Below, piece after piece: positions 38,895-49,366 of a stretch of DNA of 64,000 bases (position 1 is its first letter; every line of letters starts with the position of its first letter). A program made the translations under genes and the position numbers. The notes under the pieces are model-generated. The model did not search any database and had not been told where the DNA came from. It worked only from the letters and a program-made list of their open reading frames with translations. The stretch is from assembly GCA_964019165.1 (NCBI GenBank), contig OZ025268.1, positions 18,016,784 through 18,080,783 of the forward strand. Direction: 5' to 3'. The stretch is from Mastigias papua (taxonomy: Eukaryota; Cnidaria; Scyphozoa; Rhizostomeae; Mastigiidae).

Positions 38895-39575
38895 CATAAT
38901 ACCATTGTAACAGATGCAAGAAAAGTCAGCAGGATTTAAGTGTATTCAAACGGATATCAGGCTGCAACATTCGGAAAAATATGTTAAATATCGTTTTCAA
39001 CTCTCCTATTCCTCTCGCATAAATTTAGAATATGCTCTTTAGATGAGGTTGACGGCAGTTGAAGGATTGTCCTGTGTTTACCTTATACTACATTTTGCAT
39101 CTTTCCGTACAGCCAAACAGTTGAAACTGAGTGCGTTGTGCTTTTCGTCATACCGTCTCTGAAAATACACATCATTCTATAAATGAAATAGTGTAGATAT
39201 CAAGCAGATATCCTGAGAAGTAAAAGTCGTTGTTTGTGTAATGGGAGCATTGCTCCCTCAAGCATTGGGGGGCGAAACTTCTAAAACTTGTGCCCGAAGT
39301 TTCCTAGCACATTTTACGTAAAAACTCAACTCAAGTTGTAAGACATTCTCCCTCATGTTTCTGCTCAAAACAGCTACTAATAATCGCTCGTTTACAACAA
39401 GCAATGAGTACAGGTCTTCAAGTGCAATAACATCCGACGAAAGTGTATTATTGTTCCGAATATTTGCTTAGGCCTTTCTTACCACTTGAAAACACTGGGG
39501 ATGTGATACCCAACTACCCACAAAGCTGCGCCTCTGCAATTGCTGTAAACTTGGCAAAGGAGGATATAGCTCCAC

Positions 39576-40130
39576 TACACGCTTTTTTTTATAAGGAACC
39601 ACTTTATACGGAACCTACATGTAGAAGGCCGAAATATTTAAAGAACTTATACTACTAAAGGAAAAATCCCTAAGGAACTTTTCATTTTCAATTTCCGAGT
39701 GCTGTACTCAGATGCGAGTGGAGGTTACATTACATTGGATGATATCAATGGAATAGACATGATACTTCTTGAGTGAAATTATGCTTGTGCATATATAGAA
39801 CTTATTTCCAGTCGCATTTGTGCTTTTGAGGTTGAGTTCAAGCCATAATTAAAAGTAAAATTCAGAATTTCAATGCTTTTCTGGTGTATGTACCATTTTG
39901 TGGCACTGTGTGTGCGTGTTAAATTATTTTACATCGATTTTATTTCTAGTTTACAAATATACATATATATACACGTAAACTAATCTAAATCGATAAAAAC
40001 TTTATTTGCAGTGAGAATTAAGGAACTATTAAGGAACTTTTAGTACTAGAATTTGATAAAAAGAGGTCCGAAAATAAGGAACTTTTAGAACTAGGCCTTT
40101 AGCTAGGTTCCTTATAAAAAAAAGCGTGTA
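39576..40130. mobile_element. Tc1-type TIR element family D, copy 2
   Basis: 555 bases with long inverted ends: CACGCTTTTTTTTATAAGGA on the left and the same sequence inverted on the right (TCCTTATAAAAAAAAGCGTG). TA borders lie at 39576-39577 and 40129-40130. It aligns with 32211-32726 apart from the LINE tail inserted at about 39908-39998. No ORF. Confidence 0.8.
39908..39998 (-). mobile_element. LINE 3' tail nested in family D element
   Basis: AAATTATTTTACATCGATTT through CACGTAAACTAATCTAAATC matches 1193-1268, the 3' UTR end of the LINE remnant at the left of the window, and carries the same TG-rich edge. The sister family D copy lacks it, so this is a very short 5'-truncated LINE insertion that happened after the TIR element arrived. 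Confidence 0.75.
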
Positions 40131-42471
40131 CAGTGAACATTCCATATCTCAAACATGCAAGAAACCAACTCATAGCGAGAAAGAAAGCTTACGGTGTAGA
40201 TAGACTTCAAAAAAGAACAGGACCGCCCTAGCCATTTTCTTTGGGGGGGGGGGGGGAGGTAGAGAGTATACAAGTTACTGATATACTGAAGAATGTCGGC
40301 TTAAATTTTGAAGTATCATGTGCTTGATTTTCCAGCGAATTGTGTGAATCTACAAGTGCAACACGCACATGAGCTACCTGCTACGTTGCAGCATCTAATA
40401 ATTCTTCTTGGGGTTTTGGAATCCAAGAAATTAAAGCAATTTGCATTAAAAATTGGTAAATTGGTAAGGTGTTACACTTCAATACTCCCACTATATTATA
40501 GGCCCGACTAAGAAAGTATGCTATACTGATATCAGTGGCTACAAATTGGAAGATCTGTTCTTTTTTGCAAAGCATTGCTAGAAGATGATGCTACTTGAGG
40601 GGGGGGGGGGCATCCAAGAACTGTGGTTGGTTTGTGATAGAACAGAAGGCACTTCAGTACACATCTAGTGCAGCTGACAGCCTGCTAGATACCTATTTGT
40701 GATATCTGTGACAGTTGAAACATGTCCCAACGAGCCGTATTTCTTATCGAAAACTTGCAAGATTTACCGATAGAAGGCAAGTTTTGCCAGCAAAGTGTTT
40801 TTCCAAGAGTGTGTGACCTCCCCATACCTTCCTCGCTACGGGCCCAAGCATTACCATTTAAGTAAGTACACAAAACATCTCTTTTGTATCAATGTTTTCC
40901 GACGATATTCCCAATATTTTGAAAATAAGCTTTCATATTTTAAAGCAGGATAATCTGCTTCTTACTGTGTACCTTTGAACGGTAGACGGTAGACTTTTTT
41001 ATGATATCAAGGGCAAATCTATGGACGGTTATAAAGATTGTCCAAATGTTATATTGACCGTCCGGTATTGGTTTCTAAATTGCATGCCTACATGCACTAG
41101 GTCACACTCTATCCTTAGCAACTGCCCAAATACACAATGCGGAGCTATAGAAGTAAGAGAAACGCTAACATATGACGGCAGTCTATCTTCGAGATGGAGA
41201 AATTTGAAGAAATGAGTGTCCAGATAAAGAGATCATGAAAAAACAAGAAAATGCCATGGCCAGTAGGAAATAGGCACCGAGGAGTTAGTCAGGGGCGTCA
41301 TTAAGGCGGACTAGAAGCGGATTCAGAAACCAGCATTGTGTGAAAAACAACTCACATGGAAATGATTAAAAGTTTTTCTTATTCGTTTATTGAAGAAAAG
41401 AAAACCAAGAACACACCTATCTTTGACAACAAACATGACTGACTCAAAAATATAAATATATTGGCAAATTTGCTATTCTAAATATCATTCAATCAGTTTT
41501 TGCATTCTTACCTAACATTTCCTATGATCATGTTCCGCTGTCAACTCTTCAAACCAGTTCTATTTATGTTGCTAATATGACATTCACCAGCCACAAGCAA
41601 AGTTCGTTAATCCTTTTTGGAGGACTCCTTCGTATGGCTGATTCAATTTCTGCAAAAATCAGTACATAGCAATTTGCCTAGGCCCTCAAGAAAATAAGAG
41701 TTATACATAAAATCAGAACCTTCTTGTTATTTAGAAATTTTACAGTTTGCAGGCCTCTCTACGCCATCTTTTGGTGCATTTCTATAAAGAGCAGATGGAG
41801 ATTACAGTTCGTTCCGCACGTAATTCCATGAGATGCTGCCACTTATGACTATACCAACATTTTCATATCTAACAGTGTTAGCTTGAGGTGACACGTATAG
41901 CGTCCCGTATCAAAGCATTTAACCCTACTGATGTGAACTCCAACTACCCGGGGCTAAAGGAGAAAGTTTTAATTCAATTCACAAGTCAAGGACTAAATAA
42001 AGCCTAAACAATCATATACCCGTTTGAATAATTCTAATACTAATGGTATGCAAGGTATCAGTATGGTATGGGTTAATTCTTGTTAACCTTGCGTGATGCA
42101 GAAATTGCATTAAAACTATGAACAGTGGCTCCTTTTAGTAAAAGCGCTTTGAGTTACTAGGAAACCGTACAACGAGTGCATAACTTACTGAATGCTGCGC
42201 ATTCTGTGTAGCAATGGGTATTTAGTTTTGGAGACGGGGTGTACGTAGGGGCGCAAATGGTTATAACCCGCCGAAAATTATGAGGAACAGCAAATACCAA
42301 TTGTGAAGAAGTAAATCCGTTATACCATTAATCCTAAGTTGAAAGTGACAGGCAAGTTAGTCTACCCACTTCAAGAGCTTGAAAAGGCAGCTCTATAAGT
42401 CGATTGAAGATGAATGCGATGTGATGCAAAAAAAGGTTAACACTTAAAACAGGCACTGAGTTCGGTAGCAA
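40131..42471. other. Intergenic DNA, no gene seen
   Basis: Contains poly-G runs at about 40243-40257 and 40600-40610 and several short ORFs without domains. No element borders could be fixed. Confidence 0.4.
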
Positions 42472-42473
42472 TA

Positions 42474-42658
42474 CAGTCAACCTCGCATAATTCGGATTAC
42501 ACGGGACTGGCTGATTTTGTCCGGATTACAGAAAATCCGGATTACGTAGAAACTTTTTCAGTGTTGCACTTTAATAGGAAACTAATTGGACTTAGCAATT
42601 CTGCCCGGAATATACAAAAATCCGGATAAAACCGATCCGAATTATGTAAGTTTGACTG
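42474..42658. mobile_element. pogo/Tigger-like MITE, copy 2
   Basis: 185 bases with ends CAGTCAACCTCGCATAATTC and, inverted, CAGTCAAACTTACATAATTC, flanked by TA on both sides (42472-42473 and 42659-42660). Internal CCGGATTA/TAATCCGG repeats are present. No ORF. Confidence 0.8.
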
Positions 42659-42852
42659 TAGTATGGACGTCTGCACCGAGAAAGTCAAGGGGGAAACTTG
42701 TTTGCAGGGCACCAAAGATGTGATTTTAGTGTCATAGTATCATGTACGAAGTGATTTTTCATGTCAATTATTGGGAAACCCACCATCCAGCAGGGCTATT
42801 GCGGTTAATTCTTTACGTAGAAGCACGCATAGCTGTTCATAGCTGTGATCTT

Positions 42853-42920
42853 TGATATAGTTAATTGATATAGTTAATTGCTATAGTTAATTGATGTAGT
42901 TAATTGATATAGTTAATTAT
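42853..42920. repeat. 13-bp tandem repeat
   Basis: Five copies of TAGTTAATTGATA with single-base changes. Confidence 0.9.
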
Positions 42921-42982
42921 TCGGGATAATTTGCAGTCCCAATATTTTTTATTCTTGCTTGTTAAATAGAGTATGGACGTAA

Positions 42983-43791
42983 AGCCCTGGTCAAACGCGA
43001 CGAACATTTCAACGAAGAATATTCAACATTCACTTCAAATGTTCCATGGATTGTTCGTCGCTTTTGGCCACTCTGACAAAACGTGACAAAAAAATTTCAA
43101 CGAACATGTACCACAAGCTCTAGAAAGCGCCATCGCAGGAAACCACCATCGCGGGAACAGCGAGGCGTCATGGCGGAACTGCGAAGAGCATATTTGAAAC
43201 GAAAGGCTGCTGCTTCATCGTTTTAGAGATTCATGGATCTTCACCAAAATAGCTTCCATTGCTCTTATATGAGAGTCTTCTTCATCGCTACATTCTGATT
43301 CTATGAGCTGAAGACTCACGCCATGACCTAAATCTGAGACTTCAACTCCGCAAGACGTGTCTGGTGAATCTACTTCACTTAAGTCGTCTTGCTCATGTTC
43401 TAGATGTGCTTCTTCATTCATTTTTCGTCGTTTTCTGCTTTCAACCAGTTTTCCCAATTATTACAGAGTAGCTAACTGCTGCCTATGTTCAAATGTGCGA
43501 AGTATTCAATAGGTTCTGGCGGGAAAGCTCCTTTTATGCGCATGCGTAGTTTGGATTAGATTGCATTTGTTCGTTGAAATGTTCGTTGAGGTGCCCAAAC
43601 CTGACGTACATTTGCAGAACATGAAAAAGTTCGAGAAATGTTTTGATTTTCATCAAACAATTATTGAGCAGCGCCGAATATTACCCAACATGAAATTTAA
43701 CATCGAACGGGTGGCCAGACGCGACGAACATTTGCAAAACATGAGAGCTGAACATTGTTCGTTGAAATGCTCGTGGCGTTTATCCAGGGCG
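42983..43791. mobile_element. Deleted Harbinger-like DNA transposon
   Basis: About 809 bases with inverted ends GCCCTGGTCAAACGCGACGA (left) and GCCCTGGATAAACGCCACGA (right, inverted). Both are rich in the repeated ACGAACATTTCAACGAA motif. Flanks are TAA on the left and TAG on the right, so a TWA target is possible but not exact. The interior keeps a short plus-strand start-like peptide, MAELRRAYLKRKAAASSF then stop (43170-43226), and an 80-codon acidic minus-strand ORF. Autonomous Harbinger elements encode two proteins, and these look like the outer ends of both after internal deletion. Confidence 0.6.
43215..43457 (-). pseudogene. 80-codon acidic ORF in Harbinger-like element
   Basis: It starts with TTG, not ATG, so it is a fragment. 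It opens with the basic patch ESRKRRKMNEE, has an acidic middle (DDLSEVDSPDT, ECSDEEDSH) and ends in IRAMEAILVKIHESLKR before a TAG. The layout is like the C-terminus of a Myb/MADF-type accessory protein of Harbinger elements, but the DNA-binding domain itself is absent. Function is not assigned with confidence. Confidence 0.4.
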
Positions 43792-44062
43792 TAGCAGTCT
43801 AGTTTTCATATGCAAAACAAGTAGGAATAGCTCAAGGAAGTTACTAACATAGTGTAATAACGCTAATTTTGATATATAGATTTTCGATTGAAAACTTCGC
43901 TATTGTTAGAACTATTGGAGAACGATTAGGCCAGATATCAAGCGTCTTTTAGAAGCACTTCAATCTATTTTAGTACGTTACAGTATCTGCATTATTGTTG
44001 TTTGTAGTTTGGACTCTCAGTGCTTGAAAAGACTGAGGAGTGCCATTTCTTGTGTGTTTATG

Positions 44063-44418
44063 TGTAACATCAGAGGTTCCAGAGGGAACAGAATCACTTT
44101 AGTTCTCAGGGTATAGATATAATTTCTTATCTGTTTATCGTAGAGTTATTGTAGTATCCATTATGTTGTTGAGTAATCACTGTCATTTACTTCCATTATT
44201 TAGGTTCTGGGTTAAGATTACTTCCTATATTGTCATTACGTTTATTGTTGTAATGCATGTATATATATACCAGCTAAGTAAGGAGAGAGGAGGAGAGAGG
44301 AGAAGGAGAGAATCACGGTCACTCCTCACGATTCCATGGCAGAGACGTGTCACCTCGCCGAACCATGTATACATAGTTATTTAGTTAATTTATAACTTAT
44401 TAAAGATCACATCTACTA
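44063..44418. repeat. Probable solo LTR
   Basis: The 356-base segment TGTAACATCAGAGG...CACATCTACTA is flanked by the 5-base duplication TTATG (44058-44062 and 44419-44423). It contains a GTATATATATACC promoter-like box near 44260 and TTATTAAAGATC near the 3' end. No coding region adjoins it. The TG...TA ends resemble the 21640-22063 repeat, but the sequence is different. Confidence 0.55.
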
Positions 44419-44900
44419 TTATGATGACTCTTTCTCTTGGATATCTGTTTGGAACAAAGGCCGCTCGCTTTTCAAGATTTAATTTGGTTCGACTTTCATC
44501 TCAAGACATTCTGGTTCATCTTCTACTGTTTCGTCGACTACACTTTTCCAGTTTACAATAGGAAAGCTATTATTAACCTTTGTCAAGAAAACTAAGCTAC
44601 ATAGCTTATCTTTCTAGCTGTATTTCATTGTTTGGTGATTTTACACTATTCGTGTGTAATTTCCTTGCTACAGTTACAAAGAGCCACATTGTTATAGGTA
44701 GAATTTCAAATTCACGTATGAATGTAAGAAGATGTATGGAGAAGGAATTTTGCATGAGATAAAGGAAATGTAACAGAGTTTTACTTCTTGGTGTAAAACT
44801 TCTGCATTTGGTTGCATATTCCTTGTACCAGGCGAGATTGGAGATTTATTCAGAACATCAATATAGGATGCGCTTTTTACATCAGTCCAGGCACCCCCAT

Positions 44901-45168
44901 GGACGAGTAGCTAAGTGGTTAGAGCGCTTGACTGCTGAGCAGAACATCCATGGTTCGAGCCGAACCCTCGGACCAAAGTTGGGATGCTCCCTCACTATCC
45001 ACCCAGCAGCAAATGGGTACCTGGTGGCAACACTTGGGAAGTTAAAGGCGGTGAGGAAAGGAACTGGCTACCCTACCTCACTATACCGACGGCTCAGGAT
45101 AAGTGTCCTCTCTAACTGGCGCTCCTCAACGTACGGAATCGTATATGGGACTAACCTTTACATTTTAC
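44901..45168 (+). repeat. tRNA-derived SINE, copy B
   Basis: Head GGACGAGTAGCTAAGTGGTT (A box), anticodon-stem-like GACTGCTGAGCAG, then B box GGTTCGAGCC at about 44953. The body is GGTACCTGGTGGCAACACTT...AACGTACGGAATCGTATATG and the tail is CCTTTACATTTTACA. Same family as 4308-4567 and 62780-63031. A 132-codon ORF through it is an artefact. Confidence 0.88.
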
Positions 45169-46069
45169 AGGCATCCCTAGGTTATCAAGAAGCCTTGGAA
45201 GGTTAGCCCAGATTATAGCTGACAAAATAGCCTGGCAATGCAGTCTTCATCATAGTCTGGCACAAACTCAAAGTACCTATCCAGTATAATAAACTTGAAG
45301 CTAGTTGGATCTACAAACAGCATATAGTGTCCTTCAATAGCTAGATTTGATTATCTGAAACTATAAGTATTGTCCATATAGGAAATAACCAATATAGCAC
45401 TGAATGTTACAGAGTTTATGGAGAAAGATGTTCCATAGACACTTCGTAGTTGCAGAAACATGTCAGCACCAAAAAACTCGACATAACTCGATATGGCATT
45501 CAACGTGCGCGTCATCTTCGATCTAAAATATGGCATTAACTGCCACCCATCATAAATTAGTCCAAACCATTAAAGAGATTCAATAGAAACATTGATAGCC
45601 ATGATTTTTATTGCAACTGTAAATTAAACGGCATGTTAAAGATTTATCGTTTCTGCAGTGGCAAATCAATAACTTGAATCACATAATTGGATATTATTAT
45701 CAATATTATTATTACAATTATTGGCACTCTAAGGTGCCTAATAAACGGAGGGTTGGAAATATTCTAAATCTAATGACAATTTAACTGTTTAATGCACTAA
45801 AAAGGTACATTCACATGGTGAAAGAAGCACTATCACTTGGTGAAAGAAAAAGTTCATTTTCTCATGGAAAAAGCTTCCAAGCTATATTTCATTACTTGAA
45901 ATTTAATAAATGAGGGATCCTGATAGCTCCGATGGGTCGGGAAAAGTCTGAAAAATTAAACCGTTCTTCCCCTTTTTATTAGGAACCTATGAATAGCAAA
46001 TAACCTTGACATTAATTAGCTTTAGCTAGAGTGAAAGCCAACACTAAACAAAGAAAGTATTATATCTTA
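45169..46069. other. Intergenic DNA, no gene seen
   Basis: AT-rich, without a supported ORF or repeat. Confidence 0.4.
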
Positions 46070-46195
46070 CGAAGTGACAGTATGAGAAAATAAGCGACCC
46101 GAGCGAGAGTCGAACTCGCAACCCCTGTCTTTATACGTGATATTGCCAGTTCGAATCCCGCTTGGGTCGGTTATTTCATCGCACTGGCACTTTTC
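46070..46195. repeat. Inverted repeat with tRNA T-arm-like sequence in each arm
   Basis: Two arms of about 52 bases face each other across about 21 bases. On the minus strand the left arm reads TTGCGAGTTCGACTCTCGCT, then CGGGTCGCTTATTTTC; on the plus strand the right arm reads TTGCCAGTTCGAATCCCGCT, then TGGGTCGGTTATTTC. GCGAG-TTCGACT-CTCGC is a perfect 5-bp T-stem with a 7-base loop. Each arm is therefore like a tRNA 3' half plus flank. No 5' tRNA half is present, so neither is a working gene. Confidence 0.65.
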
Positions 46196-47956
46196 ATATT
46201 TCCCAAGTTGTCTTTACATGTTATATATTCTCATGAGAATAACGGTATATAGTGTCATCCACAAACATATTTTAAGCAACAGTTGCAATTATTAGTTGGG
46301 AAAATCCAGGATGCAGCAACTTTCTGAGCATAGATTTCAAATAAGAGAAAAACCTGTTAGTCCTGTATGGAAACTACAACATTCCGTAGGTTATATTCAT
46401 CATTGCAAAAGAAAGGCGTGCCTTGCATGAAGCTCAACTGCTCTTGATAATATAAAGACAAAACCGTAGGGTGCCTGGGCCAAGGGACTTCTGAGTGGGG
46501 TGTAGCATAAAAAATTCACCGACAGGTCTGAACAAAGAACCATAATTATTGACAAGCCAAGATCGCTACACCAATTTTTACCAACCAATAATTACCGATA
46601 AACCAACAAACCAGCGATAGCTCCTGAAAGACTGGTGGTGTGGTAGGCATACAGCCCAACTTCGGTAGCAGATAGGACTTCCATTGCTATTCACGATATT
46701 AATGCTACTCCCTTCTTTACTTACTTTCTTACGAACACTTATTTAGTCACCTATATTCTTAATTGCTGGTCCACTTTCGCACTAAAATACGATGGCATAG
46801 AAAGAGAAGGTCAGAGGGATAAACCCCCCTATTGAATTAGACTGTCATCTTTTTGGAAACTTTCTTATCTAGTCGGGAAAATGACGCAATAGAATTTGAA
46901 TATTGAATGTGTTAACTTTTGAAAGGACAGGATTTTATAAAAACTGAATAGCTAAATAGGCCGTTCATGAAAAACGAATGTACTTATCAACCTTATATAC
47001 GCCTGTGCCACTATACTTACCTATTTGTTTACTTACCTATTTGTTTACTTCCCTACTTGTTTACTTACCTATTTGTTTACATATTTGCGTAGTGCTAAAC
47101 ATAAACTACATACTGTGCTAGACAGAATGCACCAACACAATGATGGGAAAAGTGATGAATAATGTGTACACTACATAAAACAACTGAGGTTTAGCGTCAG
47201 ACCCCACACAACGAGAACAAATTTCTGGACTCTGCTATATAGAAACCTATTATTTTCACACTCCCTCCTGTAAAAGACTTATTCATTATAACAAAAGAAT
47301 GCTGCAATTCAAGAGTGTTATTACAAGGACTTAAAACTCTTTTCTTCAAAATTTTTATGGTCTTTAGAAAGCAATTCCACTCCTGGTCGGACTTATTTTC
47401 CCACCCTTATGCGTATGGAAAAACGACCTTTACAGCATACCATTTCTTATTGTGTTACGTCCATGCTTAAGATTCCTTGGAATGCTTTTATTTCGGTCGA
47501 TGGAGAATCTATTTGAATGAGCCAGAGATTCCCATTTGTTAATCGCAAAATTCAACCTTCCCAAGCGTAACGCAGTTCATGTTGAAGCCCGTGCTGGGAG
47601 AATAGAAAGCGGAATGTTGACACCCTACTGACGACATAGATGAATTCAAATTAACAAGGGACATACCATGTGACTATGTGGTGCCCATGAAGGAGGTAAA
47701 CAGACTCTGGGGAGCGAGCTTGTAGACGGACAAGGATATTTGGAGATTGTTTAACTACGAGCTCTGTACGCTACATAATCACTACAGTTGGGTGCACACA
47801 CAATGTTTGTATTACTTTCAAGGAAACTAAGTTAGTGGAAGTTTCGAGCTATAGTCAAGCTGCTCAACGCAAAGGCTGGTGTAGGGCTCGACCTGAACAT
47901 CCTTAGAGTCGAATAGGAAGACAGAGGTAAACTTCACAAAATAACCGAACGAGAGT
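46196..47956. other. Intergenic DNA with 16-bp tandem repeat
   Basis: Four copies of TACCTATTTGTTTACT at about 47018-47080; otherwise nothing recognisable. The last 250 bases are the probable 5' UTR/promoter region of the ORF at 47957. Confidence 0.5.
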
Positions 47957-49228
47957 ATGACCTCTGGTAAGCCAAAAGAGAATGGTAAAACAGATATTAT
48001 GGACAACACAAGAAAAACTCTGCAGTTCAACGAGCGCACAGATAGGTCCCTAAATGCTGAACTCTCACAACTTGAACGAAACCGAAGGGAAATAGTGCGA
48101 GACCTACGTAAAATAAAGCAAATCAAAAGTACCCTAAATGAGCAACTACGAACTGTCTTAGAGCAAAAAGCCAGACAAAGGAGTGTTTCAGACACTAGCC
48201 TTTATGCATGTGGGTTAAAGTTTCCATCAGTGGATAGAAAAGTCGAAAGGCCAAGGTTCCACAGCGATATAGGGCCGATGGATAGGCTTATTGCCAATGA
48301 ACGGTGTCGTCTAGAGAAACTTGGTTTGAGAAATGAGACGAGTACAAATGCATTGAATGAGGAAGAGCAGATGAGAGTCGTCAAAGATGGCTCTGTGCCT
48401 AAACTGAAGTTGCAGGATGACCGTCATGACAATGGAGTTACAGAAGTTTATAGAACGAACCAAGAGCTAAGAGCCGAGATCTTGATCAAGTCGAGATTCA
48501 ACCAGCTCGGTAGTAGGTATGTGGGAAAGGAGCTTAACAGACTTCATAGGTCTTCAGAAAAAGACAAGAGGAGAAGAGTAGGTGCAGGACAATCCGTGCG
48601 AACTCGATCGAGTACTTTAGCAGCACAGCATAAGAGGAATGATGCCGTAGCTAAAGAAGTGATTGGAGATAGCGCGGATGAGATTTCATGTAAGTTATCA
48701 AGTTTGTCAGTTAATACGAATGCTCTAGATGAAAACAGAAACGAACTTGGTACAAGTGCACCAAACAAAGATACGAGTTCACTAACGGAACATACCATAT
48801 CTAGAAAAATTGCGATACGTATTTCTCCTTCAAGTAACGATTCTGCAGGAAAGGGTGGGCCGGACTCTCCTAAATTGTCACCGCGATTAGCTGCAAAAAG
48901 CAATATTTCGCTTTCTGAAAAACCAAATGCATCGGGTCATTCTGTGGGCGGTTTAGATATTGATTCCATGAAAGTGAAACAAGAAGCAATACTTCCAATC
49001 ATTCCGATCGAACTTAGGTCGAAGAGACTAAAAAAAGCGCCGAATTCTCTTGAACACGCGTTCATGGTTTGCAGGGACGTACATGCAGAAAGCAAAGACT
49101 TGAAAAATGAGAGAAAAAGACGGTTTGCCAACTTGGTGAATTTGGTTGTGAAGCAAAGAAAAGTGATCAACGCCTGGGAGCCTCTGATGACGAAAATTGG
49201 AGAAATTCACAGTGATGATGAGGTTTAA
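47957..49228 (+). CDS. Orphan 423-residue basic coiled-coil protein
   Basis: The only long single-copy ORF in its neighbourhood. An in-frame TAA 18 bases upstream of the ATG shows that the frame is not extended 5' in this exon. It ends in TAA, and a canonical AATAAA follows at 49361. The protein is highly charged and rich in Lys, Arg, Glu and Ser. Residues 25-75 (ERTDRSLNAELSQLERNRRE and beyond, LRKIKQIKSTLNEQLRTVLE) form a clear coiled coil. A middle part (110-230) is Arg/Lys-rich with Leu heptads. Residues 250-350 are Ser/Asn/Pro-rich and probably disordered, with SPK and SPR sites. The last 60 residues, after PIELRSKRLKKAPNSLEHA, are again helical and end in acidic HSDDEV. I recognise no domain; there is no signal peptide or membrane helix. 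It may be an intronless lineage-specific gene or a retrocopy; I assign no function. Confidence 0.7.
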   Translation: MTSGKPKENGKTDIMDNTRKTLQFNERTDRSLNAELSQLERNRREIVRDLRKIKQIKSTLNEQLRTVLEQKARQRSVSDTSLYACGLKFPSVDRKVERPRFHSDIGPMDRLIANERCRLEKLGLRNETSTNALNEEEQMRVVKDGSVPKLKLQDDRHDNGVTEVYRTNQELRAEILIKSRFNQLGSRYVGKELNRLHRSSEKDKRRRVGAGQSVRTRSSTLAAQHKRNDAVAKEVIGDSADEISCKLSSLSVNTNALDENRNELGTSAPNKDTSSLTEHTISRKIAIRISPSSNDSAGKGGPDSPKLSPRLAAKSNISLSEKPNASGHSVGGLDIDSMKVKQEAILPIIPIELRSKRLKKAPNSLEHAFMVCRDVHAESKDLKNERKRRFANLVNLVVKQRKVINAWEPLMTKIGEIHSDDEV

Positions 49229-49360
49229 GAGATCCTGAAGCAAGAGAAGATGGGCAAAATTGACGGACAGATTTTCAGAAAATCTGTGTGCTGAATTATT
49301 CATATCTAGATCATTATACTTCATCATGCTTGCAATTATGAACTGCTATGCTCAGTAAAT

Positions 49361-49366
49361 AATAAA
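49361..49366 (+). terminator. Polyadenylation signal of the 47957 ORF
   Basis: AATAAA, 133 bases after the stop codon, inside AGTAAATAATAAATAAG. The placement fits a short 3' UTR. T-rich but no strong GT-rich element follows. Confidence 0.5.

Noticed and set aside
44808..45206. 132-codon plus-strand ORF
   Set aside because: It reads through a tRNA-derived SINE.
46085..46172. Functional tRNA gene
   Set aside because: T-arm-like halves are present on both strands, but there is no D-arm/A box or closing acceptor stem.
48544..48903. 119-codon minus-strand ORF
   Set aside because: Shadow of the 423-residue plus-strand gene.
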